DNA from: Candidatus Nanopelagicales bacterium
GTDB lineage: Bacteria; Actinomycetota; Actinomycetes; S36-B12; CAIYMF01
Reading direction: 5' to 3'
DNA length: 64,000 nt
Assembly: GCA_017848795.1 (NCBI GenBank)
Contig: JAFIHG010000042.1
Location: 1 to 64,000, forward strand
This document shows, piece by piece, positions 25,230 through 34,645 of the stretch. The notes under the pieces were generated by a model. The model was not told where the DNA came from, searched no databases, and saw only the letters and a list, made by a program, of their open reading frames with translations. The translations under genes and the position numbers were made by a program. Positions within the stretch are counted from its first letter, which is position 1. Each line of letters begins with the position of its first letter.

Positions 25230-27073
25230 CAGCTCGCCCCCTCCGGCTCCGCACCGAGGTACGCCTCGAGGACGGCGGGGTCGTCGCGCACCTCCGCAGG
25301 CGTGCCTTCGGCGATGACGCGCCCGCTGTCCAGGACCGTGATGCGTTCGCAGAGTCCCATGACGAACTCCACGTTGTGCTCGATGAGCACGACCGCCAGG
25401 CCTCGTTCGCGCAGCGCGGTGACGAGCGCCCGGAGGCCGGCGAGTTCGTCCTGCGTCAGGCCGGTGGCGGGCTCGTCGAGGATGAGCACCCGGGGGCGGG
25501 TCGCGACGGCGCGTACGACTTCGAGCAGCCGCTTCTGGCCGTGCGAGAGCGCATCGGCGGGCCACTGGGCACGCGAGGCGAGACCGGCGAAGGCGAGCAG
25601 CTCCAACGCCTCTTCGCGATGTGTACGGTCCTCACTGCGGTGCCGCGGCAGCCGCAGGACCGACTCGACCCAGCTGGCGCGCTCGCGCGATCGCATACCG
25701 GTCAGGACGTTGTCGAGCACGCTGACCTGCTCGAACAGGTGGGGCACCTGGAACACCCGGGTCACGCCGGCGCGGGAGATCGCCTGTGCGCTCGTCGGGG
25801 CGGGGCGGGAGAACACCTCCACCCGACCGCCGTCGAGCCGCAGAAAACCCGTCAAGCATGAGACGGTCGTCGACTTCCCCGAGCCGTTCGGCCCGATGAT
25901 GCCGTGCACCGTCCCGGCGAGGACCTCCAGGTCGACCCCGTCGACGGCCTTCACGCCGCCGAAGTACTTGCGCAGCCCGATCCCCGCGAGCGCGACGGTG
26001 CCGGGGGCTGCCTCGAGCCGGGGCACGACATCGGGCACCGCGCTGCTCCGGACCGCTTCACCGGAGTCGTCGAGGACGGGCCGTCCCCAGCGCGAGCCGC
26101 GCCAGCTCCCGACGATGCCACGCGGCACGAGCAGCAGCGTGAGCAGCAGCACCGCCCCGAGGATCAGCACCCGGTAGGGGCCGTAGTCGCGGATGACGAA
26201 GTCGATCGCGGCGACGGCCGCGACGCCGAGGATCGGTCCTTCCAGGGTGGCGATGCCGCCGATGAGCAGCCCCACGAAGAAGATCAGTCCGTTGTCCAGT
26301 GCGCCGACGGCGGGGTTGATGAATCCCTTCTGCATGGCGTACAGCGCACCGGCGAGACCGGCCACACCACCGGCGATGGCGAACAGCAGGGCTTTGGTCC
26401 GGACTGGAGCGATGCCTAGCGCGGCCGCGGTCTCCGGCGACTCCCGGACCGCCATGGCGGCGCGTCCGACGCCGCTGCGGACCAGGTTGCGCTGCAGGAT
26501 CCAGACGAGAACGAGCGTGCCGAGCACGATCCAGTAGAAGATGCTGACGTCGGCGAGCGAGGCGCGCGACAGGTCGCGACCGAAGACGCTGGGCAGGGGG
26601 ATGTTGCTGATCCCGATGTCGCTGCCGAGCCACTCGCTGCTGCGACCGACCTCCATGATGAGCAGGTTCGCCGCGAGGGTGATGAGCGCGAAATACAGGT
26701 ACGTGGCGCGCAGACTGACCAGCAATGTCGCGGCGGCCAGCACGGCCCCCACGACGATCGCCACGACCAGCCCCCACCACGGCGAGAGACCGAGCCGTAC
26801 CGCCATCGCGGCGACGGCGTACCCACCCGCGAGCTGCAGCCCGGTGTGCATCAGCGACAGCAGCCCGCCGTACCCCATGCACAGGTTCAGCGAGATCGTC
26901 AGGATCGCGGTGATCATCGCGAACCCGACGACGTCGCCGACGTAGTACCGCGCGTTGTAGCTGTAGAAGTCGATGATGAACGGCCACAGCACCAGCAGCG
27001 CGAGCACCGCGACCACCAGGGCGCGCAACGCCCACGGGCGGGCTCGGTAGTAGCGCTGCCAGAAGGTCGTCAT
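25229..27073 (-). CDS. LivM permease fused to LivG ATPase
   Basis: This 614-residue protein joins two subunits that are usually separate. Residues 1 to about 340 are the LivM-type permease with nine or so membrane segments, including ITAILTISLNLCMGYGGLLS and ALYAMQKGFINP. After a roughly 30-residue linker, residues from about 365 form the LivG ATPase: Walker A GPNGSGKST, RVFQVPHLFEQVSVLDNVL, signature LSHGQKRLLEVVRAVA (the usual SGGQ is SHGQ), Walker B VLILDEPATGL and LIEHNVEFVMGL. There is no stop or frameshift between the parts. It overlaps livH by four bases and livF by one. Confidence 0.95.
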   Translation of the reverse strand: MTTFWQRYYRARPWALRALVVAVLALLVLWPFIIDFYSYNARYYVGDVVGFAMITAILTISLNLCMGYGGLLSLMHTGLQLAGGYAVAAMAVRLGLSPWWGLVVAIVVGAVLAAATLLVSLRATYLYFALITLAANLLIMEVGRSSEWLGSDIGISNIPLPSVFGRDLSRASLADVSIFYWIVLGTLVLVWILQRNLVRSGVGRAAMAVRESPETAAALGIAPVRTKALLFAIAGGVAGLAGALYAMQKGFINPAVGALDNGLIFFVGLLIGGIATLEGPILGVAAVAAIDFVIRDYGPYRVLILGAVLLLTLLLVPRGIVGSWRGSRWGRPVLDDSGEAVRSSAVPDVVPRLEAAPGTVALAGIGLRKYFGGVKAVDGVDLEVLAGTVHGIIGPNGSGKSTTVSCLTGFLRLDGGRVEVFSRPAPTSAQAISRAGVTRVFQVPHLFEQVSVLDNVLTGMRSRERASWVESVLRLPRHRSEDRTHREEALELLAFAGLASRAQWPADALSHGQKRLLEVVRAVATRPRVLILDEPATGLTQDELAGLRALVTALRERGLAVVLIEHNVEFVMGLCERITVLDSGRVIAEGTPAEVRDDPAVLEAYLGAEPEGAS

Positions 27074-27939
27074 CGGCTCGCCGCCACCGCGCGCCCGACC
27101 AGCCCGCGCGGGAAGAGGACGAGGATCAGCACGAGCGCACCGAAGACGTAGAAGTTGCCGTTCGAGCCCCCGAAGACGTGGGGCACCAGCACGTCGAGGG
27201 TGCCGACGATCAGGCCGCCGAGCAGCGCACCGGACGGCGAGCCGACCCCGCCGATCACTGCTGCGATGAATCCCTTGATCGTGAACAGCAGCCCGCCGGC
27301 CGCGCTGATGTAGAACACCGGCGCGGCGAGCAGCCCGGCGAGGCTCGTGACGACGCTGCCGATCACGAAGCTGAGCAGGATGACGCGCTTGACGGGGATG
27401 CCCATGAGCAGCGCGGTGCCGGAGGCGAACGAGGTCGCCCGGACCGCCCGGCCGTACGGCGTGCGACGCAGGAACTGGTCGTACGCCAGCATGATCACGA
27501 CGGCGGCGACGATCACGAGGATCTTCTGCCAGGCGATCATCACGCTGCCGATGACCAGGTCCCCGGGGATCAGGGCGGCCGGCGAGAGGTATCCCTCGGG
27601 ATAGGTCAGCGCGAACACCGACTCGAGGATGAGGGCGACGGCGAGCGTCGCGACGAGCCATGCGTACTTCGAGCCGGAGCGACGCACCGGCACCATGATC
27701 AGCCGTTCCATGACCACGCCGAGCAGTGCGGCGGCGCCGAGCGTGGCAAGGATCGCGACCGCCCACGATCCCTGCCACAGCCCGACCACCTGGAAGCCGA
27801 CCGCGGCCCCGAGGACGAACGCCTCACCCTGCGCGAAGTTGACGATCCGCGTGGGCTGGTAGATCACGGTCATGCCCAACGCGATCAGCGCATAGGCCCC
27901 GCCGTAGTACAGCGCGTCGACGACGATCTGGGGATCCAT
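27070..27939 (-). CDS. livH: Branched-chain amino acid ABC transporter permease LivH
   Basis: This 289-residue inner-membrane permease has about eight helices. It begins QIVVDALYYGGAYALIALGM and has the family loop PTRIVNFAQGEAFVLGA. The ATPase-contacting segment is LRRTPYGRAVRATSFASGTALLMGI. It pairs with the LivM half of the next protein to form the channel. The stop overlaps the next start (ATGA). It lies 27 bases downstream of the binding-protein gene. Confidence 0.95.
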   Translation of the reverse strand: MDPQIVVDALYYGGAYALIALGMTVIYQPTRIVNFAQGEAFVLGAAVGFQVVGLWQGSWAVAILATLGAAALLGVVMERLIMVPVRRSGSKYAWLVATLAVALILESVFALTYPEGYLSPAALIPGDLVIGSVMIAWQKILVIVAAVVIMLAYDQFLRRTPYGRAVRATSFASGTALLMGIPVKRVILLSFVIGSVVTSLAGLLAAPVFYISAAGGLLFTIKGFIAAVIGGVGSPSGALLGGLIVGTLDVLVPHVFGGSNGNFYVFGALVLILVLFPRGLVGRAVAASR

Positions 27940-27966
27940 CGGCGGGGTCCGTCCTCGCGTGCTGGT

Positions 27967-29205
27967 TCAGGAGCTGGTGAGGTCGTTCGTGAACCAGCCC
28001 TTGTCGTCCTTCTGCACCTCGTAGACGTGAATGTCGCTCTCGCCGTAGAACTCGTGGGCCTCGCCGGGCTTGATGCCGTTGCCGGACGGCGTCTGGTCGG
28101 CGGGGATGTCGAGAGCAGCGATGGCGGCAGCGACCTTGTCCGGGTCGAGGCTCTGCGCGGCGTCCGTAGCGGCGGCGTACGCGTAGAGGCAGTCGGCAGC
28201 GAGCGGCGCGCCCTTCGGGGTGGTCATGCCGCTCTTCGGGCCGGTGTTGACGCCGAACTGGTCGACGACCGCGTCGATGTGCGTGCGGTAACCGGGCGCC
28301 CAGGCGTCCTTGTCGCGCACCAGCCAGTCGTACGTCGGCGCGACCGCGAGCGCGCCGTTCATGGCATCGCCCGCGGCCTCGAAGAACCCGATGTTGAGCA
28401 GCATCCCCGAGCCGCTCGCGACCTTGCCCTTGTAGCCGAGCTCGACCGCGGCCGCCGCCGTCTTGGCGCCGGAGATGTTGTTGGAGATGAAGATCGCGTC
28501 GGTGTCCATAAACTTCTGGACGTACCCGGTGTGGCTCTGGTCGTCCTCGCGCGTCGCCTGCATGCCCTTGTACTCGATGCCCGCGTCGGCAGTGGCCTGC
28601 TTCAGCAGCGCGTCGTACGCCTTGCCGGTGTCGTCGTTCTCGTAGATCAGCCCGATGCTCTTGGCGTCCTGGCTCGCGAGGTAGGACACGATCTTGTTGA
28701 CGACGTCGGTCGCCTGCTCCTGGGAGCGGAACCCGTACTTCAGCTCGGCGAACGACCCGCCGGACACGGCGGGCTGGCAGTTGATTTTCTTGTTCTGCTC
28801 GTACGTGTCCTTGGCGGCCATGTAGAAGCCCGTCAGGGACGGCCCGACGACGAGCTTCACGCTGTCGTCACCAGCGAGCTCGTTCGCCGCAGCGACCGCC
28901 TTGCCCGGGTCGAGCGCGTTGTCGCGGGTGACGAGCTCGAGCTTCGCACCGCCGATCCCGCCCGCGGCGTTGAGCGCCTCGATCTGCACCTGCAGGGAGT
29001 TCTGGTGAGAGACCCCGAGGACACCGAGCGGGCCGGTCATCGGGCCGATGAGCCCGATCTTGATGCTGTCGGTCCCAGCGCTCCAACCGGCGTCACCGCC
29101 GCCGGTGGGATCCGTTGCCGGCGCAGAACTCTTGCCGGAGCAGCCGGTCAGTGCGAGCGCGGCGACGGCCGCTACGACGAGGCCGGTTCGGGCCTTGGTC
29201 CTCAT
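27967..29205 (-). CDS. livK: Substrate-binding lipoprotein of the liv ABC transporter
   Basis: This 412-residue lipoprotein (signal ending LALTGC, Cys22) has a periplasmic-binding-protein type 1 fold. IKIGLIGPMTGPLGVLG begins the domain, LNAAGGIGGAKLELVTRDNALDPGKAVAAANEL is the family core and IGLIYENDDTGKA starts the second lobe. It captures the substrate outside the cell and delivers it to LivH/LivM. The ligand is not certain, because urea, amide and aromatic binders share this family. AAGGAGAATC precedes ATG 29205. It is the first gene of the operon livK-livH-livMG-livF. Confidence 0.93.
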   Translation of the reverse strand: MRTKARTGLVVAAVAALALTGCSGKSSAPATDPTGGGDAGWSAGTDSIKIGLIGPMTGPLGVLGVSHQNSLQVQIEALNAAGGIGGAKLELVTRDNALDPGKAVAAANELAGDDSVKLVVGPSLTGFYMAAKDTYEQNKKINCQPAVSGGSFAELKYGFRSQEQATDVVNKIVSYLASQDAKSIGLIYENDDTGKAYDALLKQATADAGIEYKGMQATREDDQSHTGYVQKFMDTDAIFISNNISGAKTAAAAVELGYKGKVASGSGMLLNIGFFEAAGDAMNGALAVAPTYDWLVRDKDAWAPGYRTHIDAVVDQFGVNTGPKSGMTTPKGAPLAADCLYAYAAATDAAQSLDPDKVAAAIAALDIPADQTPSGNGIKPGEAHEFYGESDIHVYEVQKDDKGWFTNDLTSS

Positions 29206-29284
29206 GATTCTCCTTGGATCGAGAGCGGTCGGTGGGTCGGGACGTGCACCTCGCTGCGTGACGGAGGCGGCTGCTTCTGCTTGC

Positions 29285-30925
29285 TCACCGCACCACGACC
29301 AGCGGGATGGGCCGGCTCGTCGAAGCGGCGAGATTGGAGGTGCCGTTGTAGCGGGCACGCACCGTGTGGACACCGGCCCGCGTGGTGCGCGGGACGGCGA
29401 CCTTCAGCGTGCCGTTCTTGCGGACCGGTGCTGTCGCGACCGCGGACCCGTCGACCGAGATCGTGACGGTGCCGGCCGGGGCGGCCGCGGGCGAGAACCG
29501 CACGGTGACGTGTGCCTTGGCCGGCTTCTTTCCCTTGCGCTGCACGAACTTGCTCAGTCGCAGCTTGGTCTTGGAAGTGGCCTGCTGCACCCGCACCTTG
29601 ACCGGCTGGGAGCTCGATGCGGCGTGCGTATCGCCTCCCAGGTAGTGGGCCGAGAGCCGCCAGATACCCGCGGCCAGGCTCTTGGGCAGGCGGTACGTCG
29701 CGCTGCCCGCGGCGAGCGCTACGGTGGCCAGCACGTCTTTTCCGGAACGGAACTCGACCGAACCACCGGCGGGCGTACCGTCAGGGCTCGCGACGGTGGC
29801 CGTCAAGGTCACCCGCTGCTTCGCCTTGGCCCCGTACACCTGCGTGCTGCGGTCGCTGGTGAGCGCAGTTGTCGTCGCGCGCGGCGCGTCGCACCAGCGG
29901 GCCCAGGACAGGTCCGTCCCTCCTGGGCCCTTGCCCGCGAGCTGGTCGTAGTAGAAGGCGGTCCACGTCGTGGCGTTGGGCGCCGGGTCGACCTCGGTCG
30001 GCGCGCTCCGGTAGAGCGGGTACGACTCGGTGACAAGGGTCTTGATCCACGGCTCCAGTTCGTCGAACGAGGACATGGACCAGGACCGGGCGCTGTAGAG
30101 GAGGTGGACGTCCTTCTCGTTCTCCGCGATGCACATCCACGGCACGGTCGGACCGGTACGGGTCCAGTTGATCGCGGTGGGCATCGCGTCGTGGCGGATC
30201 TCACTGGTGCTGCGCCACGGCGCAACCTGTTCGCGGTCCACGGAGGTGTCGAACAGCTCCCACGAGGCGTACATCCCATCGACGAGCCCGAAGTCCTCGT
30301 CGATGCCGTACCGCTCCGCGAGCGAGTAGAGCGGGGCGATGTTCGCGGTCCAGGACTCTCGTCCCAGGAACTGCTGACCGGGCGTGTAGTTGTACGGGAA
30401 CTGCTGCGGACCGAACACCACGAACAGCTTTCCGTCGACCATCCGAAGTCGCGTCTGGTTCACGTGGTCGTTCGCGACTGGCAGCACCGCATGCGACTTG
30501 CCGTCGAAGGGGTTGACCCACGATGTCAGCACCTCGCCGGTCTTAAGATCGGTGTAGAACACGATCTCCCGCGACACCATCTGGATGTCATTGGTGCCGG
30601 GAACCCGGTACCAGCGCCGGATGTTGTAGCCCTCGAAGCCGAAGAGCGTCTGACCATGAGCGAAGGTCGGCGCGTACTGGTTGCCGGGGACGTTGCTCAT
30701 CACCGTGCCGCTGATGCGGAACACCGTGTCGCCGCCGTCGAGTCGCGCAGTGGTCTGCAACTGCATGCGCAGGTCACCGTCGGTGATCTGGGCGAAGAGC
30801 GGGCTCGGATCGCTGGGATCCGGGGGGTCAGCGGCCACGGCCGGACCGTTCACCAGCCCGGCGACCAGGGCGGACGCAGCAAGCACGGCCAATGCGCGGA
30901 CAGCGGTTCTCCGAAAGTTCCCCAC
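29285..30925 (-). CDS. Secreted DUF1838 protein with two bacterial Ig-like domains
   Basis: This 546-residue protein has an N-terminal signal peptide with a twin arginine (GNFRRTAVRALAVLAASALVAG, cleaved near AVAAD). Residues about 40-350 resemble DUF1838, a secreted family of unknown function rich in aromatic residues (GFEGYNIRRWYRVPGTNDIQM, SWVNPFDGKS). Two Ig-like repeats of the Big3 type follow (QRVTLTATVASPDGTPAGGSVEF and AHVTVRFSPAAAPAGTVTISVDG). Such repeats typically mediate surface binding. The GTG start at 30925 has only a weak ribosome site. It lies upstream of livK on the same strand, 79 bases apart. Whether it shares a role with the transporter is unknown. Confidence 0.8.
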   Translation of the reverse strand: MGNFRRTAVRALAVLAASALVAGLVNGPAVAADPPDPSDPSPLFAQITDGDLRMQLQTTARLDGGDTVFRISGTVMSNVPGNQYAPTFAHGQTLFGFEGYNIRRWYRVPGTNDIQMVSREIVFYTDLKTGEVLTSWVNPFDGKSHAVLPVANDHVNQTRLRMVDGKLFVVFGPQQFPYNYTPGQQFLGRESWTANIAPLYSLAERYGIDEDFGLVDGMYASWELFDTSVDREQVAPWRSTSEIRHDAMPTAINWTRTGPTVPWMCIAENEKDVHLLYSARSWSMSSFDELEPWIKTLVTESYPLYRSAPTEVDPAPNATTWTAFYYDQLAGKGPGGTDLSWARWCDAPRATTTALTSDRSTQVYGAKAKQRVTLTATVASPDGTPAGGSVEFRSGKDVLATVALAAGSATYRLPKSLAAGIWRLSAHYLGGDTHAASSSQPVKVRVQQATSKTKLRLSKFVQRKGKKPAKAHVTVRFSPAAAPAGTVTISVDGSAVATAPVRKNGTLKVAVPRTTRAGVHTVRARYNGTSNLAASTSRPIPLVVVR

Positions 30926-31063
30926 GTGCGTTCACCCGTCTCCCGTAACGCGGTTCCGTACGGCGGAACCTAGGGACGGCGCGGTATCGCTGTCAACCGG
31001 ACGGCGCAGCGGGCCGCGGAGTTGTGATGAAACCGCAACGCTTGCGGACGGTCCGGCAGACGC

Positions 31064-32491
31064 TCAACTGCTTCGGGTAGGGGCGAAGGTCCCAAGGTGC
31101 TCGGCCAGTTCGGCCGTCACGCGCGCATGCAGGCGCGTACCGTGCGCCTCGTCCGCGCGGGAGAGCACCTCCCCTTCACGGTGCACGCGGGCCACGAGGT
31201 CGCCCCTGTCATAGGGCACGACGACCTCGATCTCCGTGCTGGGGCGCGGCAGTTCCGCGTCGATCGCGGCGAGCAGCTCGTCGATGCCGGCACCGGTACG
31301 CGCCGACACGACGACCGAGTGCGGCTCACGGCGACGCAACCGTGCGACGGTGAGCGGGTCTGCGACGTCAACCTTGTTGATTACCACCAGTTCCGGCACG
31401 GCGCTCGCGTCGATGTCGGCGAGCACCTCGCGGACCGCGGTCAGCTGCGCCTCCGGGTCGGCGTCGGACGCGTCGACGACGTGCAGCAGCAGGCTCGCCT
31501 CCGCGACCTCCTCGAGGGTGGAGCGGAACGCCTCGACGAGCTGGTGCGGCAGGTGGCGTACGAATCCGACAGTGTCGGCGACGGTGAACTCGCGCCCGCT
31601 CGGCGTACGCGCGCGACGTACCGTCGGGTCGAGCGTCGCGAACAACGCGTCCTCCACGAGGACACCAGCGCCGGTGATGCGGTTGAGCAGGCTGGACTTT
31701 CCGGCGTTCGTGTAACCGGCGACGACGACGCTGGGCACCTCGTGACGACGTCGCCCCGCCCGTTGGGTACGACGTGCCGTCCCCATCGCGGCGATCTGGC
31801 GACGCAGCTTGGCCATCGACTTGTTGATCCGGCGCCGGTCGGTCTCGAGCTTCGTCTCGCCGGGACCGCGGGTGCCGATGCCGCCGCCGCCGGCGACCCG
31901 CCCGCCGGCCTGCCGGGACAGCGCCTCGCCCCAGCCGCGCAGCCGCGGCAGCATGTACTGCATCTGCGCGAGCGACACCTGCGCCTTGCCTTCCCGGCTG
32001 CGGGCGTGCTGGGCGAAGATGTCGAGGATCAGCCAGGTGCGGTCGACGACTTTCACCTTGGTGACCGCCTCCAGGCGGCGCAGCTGGCCGGGGGTCAGCT
32101 CACCGTCGCAGATCACCGTGTCGGCCCCGGACGAAACGACGATCTCCCGCAGTTCGTGGGCCTTTCCCGACCCGATGTAGGTGGCCGGGTCGGGCTTGTC
32201 GCGGCGCTGGATCACTCCCTCGAGCACCACCGAGCCGGCCGTCTCGGCCAGGCGCGCGAGCTCGGCCAGGCTGCGCTCGGCGTCCTCGGCGGTGCCGTCG
32301 GTCCAGACCCCGACCAGCACCACCTGCTCGAGGCGGATCTGCCGGTACTCGACCTCGCTGACGTCCGCGAGCTCCGTGGACAGTCCGCCCACGCGGCGCA
32401 GCGCCGCACGGTCTGCGAGGTCCCGCTGCCCGGTCGTCAGGTCGTCGTCGCGACGGTCGTCATCGAGGTCGTGCATGGCGGGTTCGGTCAT
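31064..32491 (-). CDS. hflX: Ribosome-associated GTPase HflX
   Basis: HflX splits stalled ribosomes under stress. The 475-residue protein has the N-terminal HflX domain (AELARLAETAGSVVLEGVIQ, ATYIGSGKAHEL, RSREGKAQVSLAQMQYMLPR, GPGETKLETDRRRI) and a G domain: G1 AGYTNAGKSSL, G3 DTVGFVRHLP, G4 VINKVD and G5 VSARTG. The length and motif order are normal. GGGAG precedes ATG 32491. It lies downstream of dapF, as in many actinobacteria. Confidence 0.97.
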   Translation of the reverse strand: MTEPAMHDLDDDRRDDDLTTGQRDLADRAALRRVGGLSTELADVSEVEYRQIRLEQVVLVGVWTDGTAEDAERSLAELARLAETAGSVVLEGVIQRRDKPDPATYIGSGKAHELREIVVSSGADTVICDGELTPGQLRRLEAVTKVKVVDRTWLILDIFAQHARSREGKAQVSLAQMQYMLPRLRGWGEALSRQAGGRVAGGGGIGTRGPGETKLETDRRRINKSMAKLRRQIAAMGTARRTQRAGRRRHEVPSVVVAGYTNAGKSSLLNRITGAGVLVEDALFATLDPTVRRARTPSGREFTVADTVGFVRHLPHQLVEAFRSTLEEVAEASLLLHVVDASDADPEAQLTAVREVLADIDASAVPELVVINKVDVADPLTVARLRRREPHSVVVSARTGAGIDELLAAIDAELPRPSTEIEVVVPYDRGDLVARVHREGEVLSRADEAHGTRLHARVTAELAEHLGTFAPTRSS

Positions 32492-32575
32492 CGTGCTCCC
32501 AGGGTGGCATGGCGGCTCGCAAAGGCCAACACGGTTGCGCCGCCGCTCCTTCCCGGGCCAGCGGCGCGCGCGGCG

Positions 32576-33412
32576 TCAGTCGAGCAGCGAGGTGGTGCCC
32601 TCGGCGACGAACTCGGCGGGGCCGTGCAGCCAGAGCAGCCCCGCGTCGTCGCGCCGGACCTGCAGCCGTCCGCCGGGCACGTCGACGGTGTACGTCGTGG
32701 CCGCGGGCGCCTCGTCACGGGCCGCGGCGACGACCATCGCGGCCACCGCGCCAGTCCCGCAGGAGTGCGTCTCGCCGACCCCGCGTTCGTACACCCGCAT
32801 CGCGACGTGCCGTTCCCCGACCGTCACGACGAACTCGACGTTCACCCCCTCGGGGAACAGCTGGTCCGGCGCGACGACCGGCGCGGTCGCGAGCGGGCCC
32901 GCGGCGGTCAGGTCGTCGACGAAGACGACGGCATGCGGGTTCGGCAGGAAAACCGCCACCGCCGACCAGCTGCGCTCCCCCACCTGCACGACCGGCGCGA
33001 CCCGCAGCCGGGAGAACTCGGCGCGGCCGATCTCGACCGCGACATCGCCCTGCTCCGCGATGCGGATCCGACGTACGCCACCGCGCGTCGCGACCGCGAA
33101 CTCGCCGGGCTGCTCGTGACCGGTCTGCACCAGGTGGCGAGCGAACACCCGGGCCCCGTTCCCGCACATCTCGGCGAGCGAGCCGTCCGCGTTGCGGTAG
33201 TCCATGAAATACGCCGCACGGCCTGCCATCGCCTGCACAGCGGGGTCGGCGGCGTCCGGCGTCCGTACGACGCGCAGCACACCGTCACCGCCGATGCCGG
33301 TGCGCCGGTCGGTGAGCCGCCGCACCTGCGACGGGTCGGGATCGGGAGAACCGAGCGGCAGCAACACGAAATCGTTGCCGGTCCCGTGCCCCTTGCGAAA
33401 CTGTGCGGTCAT
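32576..33412 (-). CDS. dapF: Diaminopimelate epimerase
   Basis: DapF converts LL- to meso-diaminopimelate for lysine and peptidoglycan synthesis. The 278-residue protein has the start GHGTGNDFVLLP and the two catalytic cysteines, Cys83 in AEMCGNGARVF and Cys218 in THSCGTGAVAA, one from each pseudo-symmetric half. Its ATG overlaps the stop of the glycosyltransferase gene by four bases (ATGA). Confidence 0.97.
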   Translation of the reverse strand: MTAQFRKGHGTGNDFVLLPLGSPDPDPSQVRRLTDRRTGIGGDGVLRVVRTPDAADPAVQAMAGRAAYFMDYRNADGSLAEMCGNGARVFARHLVQTGHEQPGEFAVATRGGVRRIRIAEQGDVAVEIGRAEFSRLRVAPVVQVGERSWSAVAVFLPNPHAVVFVDDLTAAGPLATAPVVAPDQLFPEGVNVEFVVTVGERHVAMRVYERGVGETHSCGTGAVAAMVVAAARDEAPAATTYTVDVPGGRLQVRRDDAGLLWLHGPAEFVAEGTTSLLD

Positions 33413-34536
33413 GTCGCGGCATCCGCCCGGACGTCGTCCCGGGCGCCGGCGGCCCGGTAGTACGACTGCACGAGCGCCAGCACCTGCGACCAGTCCTGCT
33501 GCGGTGGATGCTGCCGGTTGTGCTCGGCGATCGCGGCGCGGCGGGCGCCGTCGAGCGCGAGGCGTACGAGCGCGTCGACGAGCTGGTTGTCGTCGGCGGC
33601 GAGCACACCTTCCACGCCGTCGCGGACGAACGAGGTCACGCCGGTGCCTTCGAGGGCGACAACCGGCACTCCCGCGGTACGGGCCTCCAGCGCCGCGATC
33701 CCGAACGACTCACGCCGGGCGGGTGCCAGGAACACGTCCGCGTGCGCGAGCTCGTCGCGCACCTGCTGCGGGGTGATGCGGCCGGTGAACCGCACGGGGG
33801 TGCAGGTGCGCCGCGCGTAGCGTTCGAGCGTGCTGCGCGCCGGACCCTCCCCGACGAGCGTGAGGCGCAGCAGGCGCGTCGTACCGAGCCGGTGTTGGGC
33901 CTGGGAGATCATGCGCAGCAACGGTATTCCGCGCTTGCGGGGCGCCAGACGCATCACCGACAGCGCGCGCACCTCACCGTCAGGTCCGGGCTGGTGCGGC
34001 ACCACCCAGCCGGCGGCGTCGATGCCGTTAGGGAGCAGCTGCACCTCGGCCCCCAGGCTGCGTAGTGGAGCCGCGGCAGCGTCGCTGACGGCGGTGAGCA
34101 GCACCCCCCACGAGGTCCAGCCGAGCAGCCGGTCCGCGGCCGCGGCGACCGGCGTCATCAGCGGCCCCCACACCCCGTGCAACGTGGCGACCGTCGGCAG
34201 GCCCAGCACGGTGGCGACCCGGGCGGCCGGGTAGGCGAACGGTGAGACGACCCCGCCGTGGACGTGCACGACGTCCGGCGAGGTCGCCGTGAGCAGGGCG
34301 CGTACCTCCGGCACGACCCGCGGGTGCACCGGCAGGTCGAACGGCAGGCCCGCGACGACCCGGTGGACGGTCACGCCGTCGACCGGTCCGGGTTCCGGCG
34401 TGCCGGCGTCGGGGGTGGCGGTGATGACGTGCACGTCGTGACCGGCCGCGGCCTGCCGCATCGCCAGACCGCGTACCTGGGTCTCGATGCCGCCGAGGCG
34501 CGGTGGGTAGCAGTCACTGACGTGGACGATCCGCAC
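33409..34536 (-). CDS. GT4-family glycosyltransferase
   Basis: This 375-residue two-domain (GT-B) glycosyltransferase likely adds a sugar from a nucleotide donor to a lipid or polysaccharide. The N-terminal domain starts RIVHVSDCYPPRLGGIETQV and contains DVVHVHGG. The donor-binding C-terminal domain has LVGEGPARSTLERYA, VRFTGRITPQQVRDEL and the E-x7-E region APARRESFGIAALEARTAGV. The acceptor is unknown. The start GTG 34536 follows a leaderless -10 box. It overlaps dapF and is probably transcribed with dapF and hflX. Confidence 0.9.
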   Translation of the reverse strand: MRIVHVSDCYPPRLGGIETQVRGLAMRQAAAGHDVHVITATPDAGTPEPGPVDGVTVHRVVAGLPFDLPVHPRVVPEVRALLTATSPDVVHVHGGVVSPFAYPAARVATVLGLPTVATLHGVWGPLMTPVAAAADRLLGWTSWGVLLTAVSDAAAAPLRSLGAEVQLLPNGIDAAGWVVPHQPGPDGEVRALSVMRLAPRKRGIPLLRMISQAQHRLGTTRLLRLTLVGEGPARSTLERYARRTCTPVRFTGRITPQQVRDELAHADVFLAPARRESFGIAALEARTAGVPVVALEGTGVTSFVRDGVEGVLAADDNQLVDALVRLALDGARRAAIAEHNRQHPPQQDWSQVLALVQSYYRAAGARDDVRADAAT

Positions 34537-34542
34537 GGGTCG

Positions 34543-34548
34543 ACCCTA
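34543..34548 (-). promoter_or_regulatory. -10 element of leaderless glycosyltransferase-dapF mRNA
   Basis: TAGGGT on the minus strand lies six bases before GTG 34536, with no Shine-Dalgarno sequence. Confidence 0.5.
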
Positions 34549-34645
34549 CGGCCCGGCCGGCGCGTCCAGGATCTCCGGTGAGGTCGGCCGGTGGAGCGGG
34601 AATGCGATGATCCGGCCGCTGAGAAGGGCCGTCTTGGGAGGTGCG

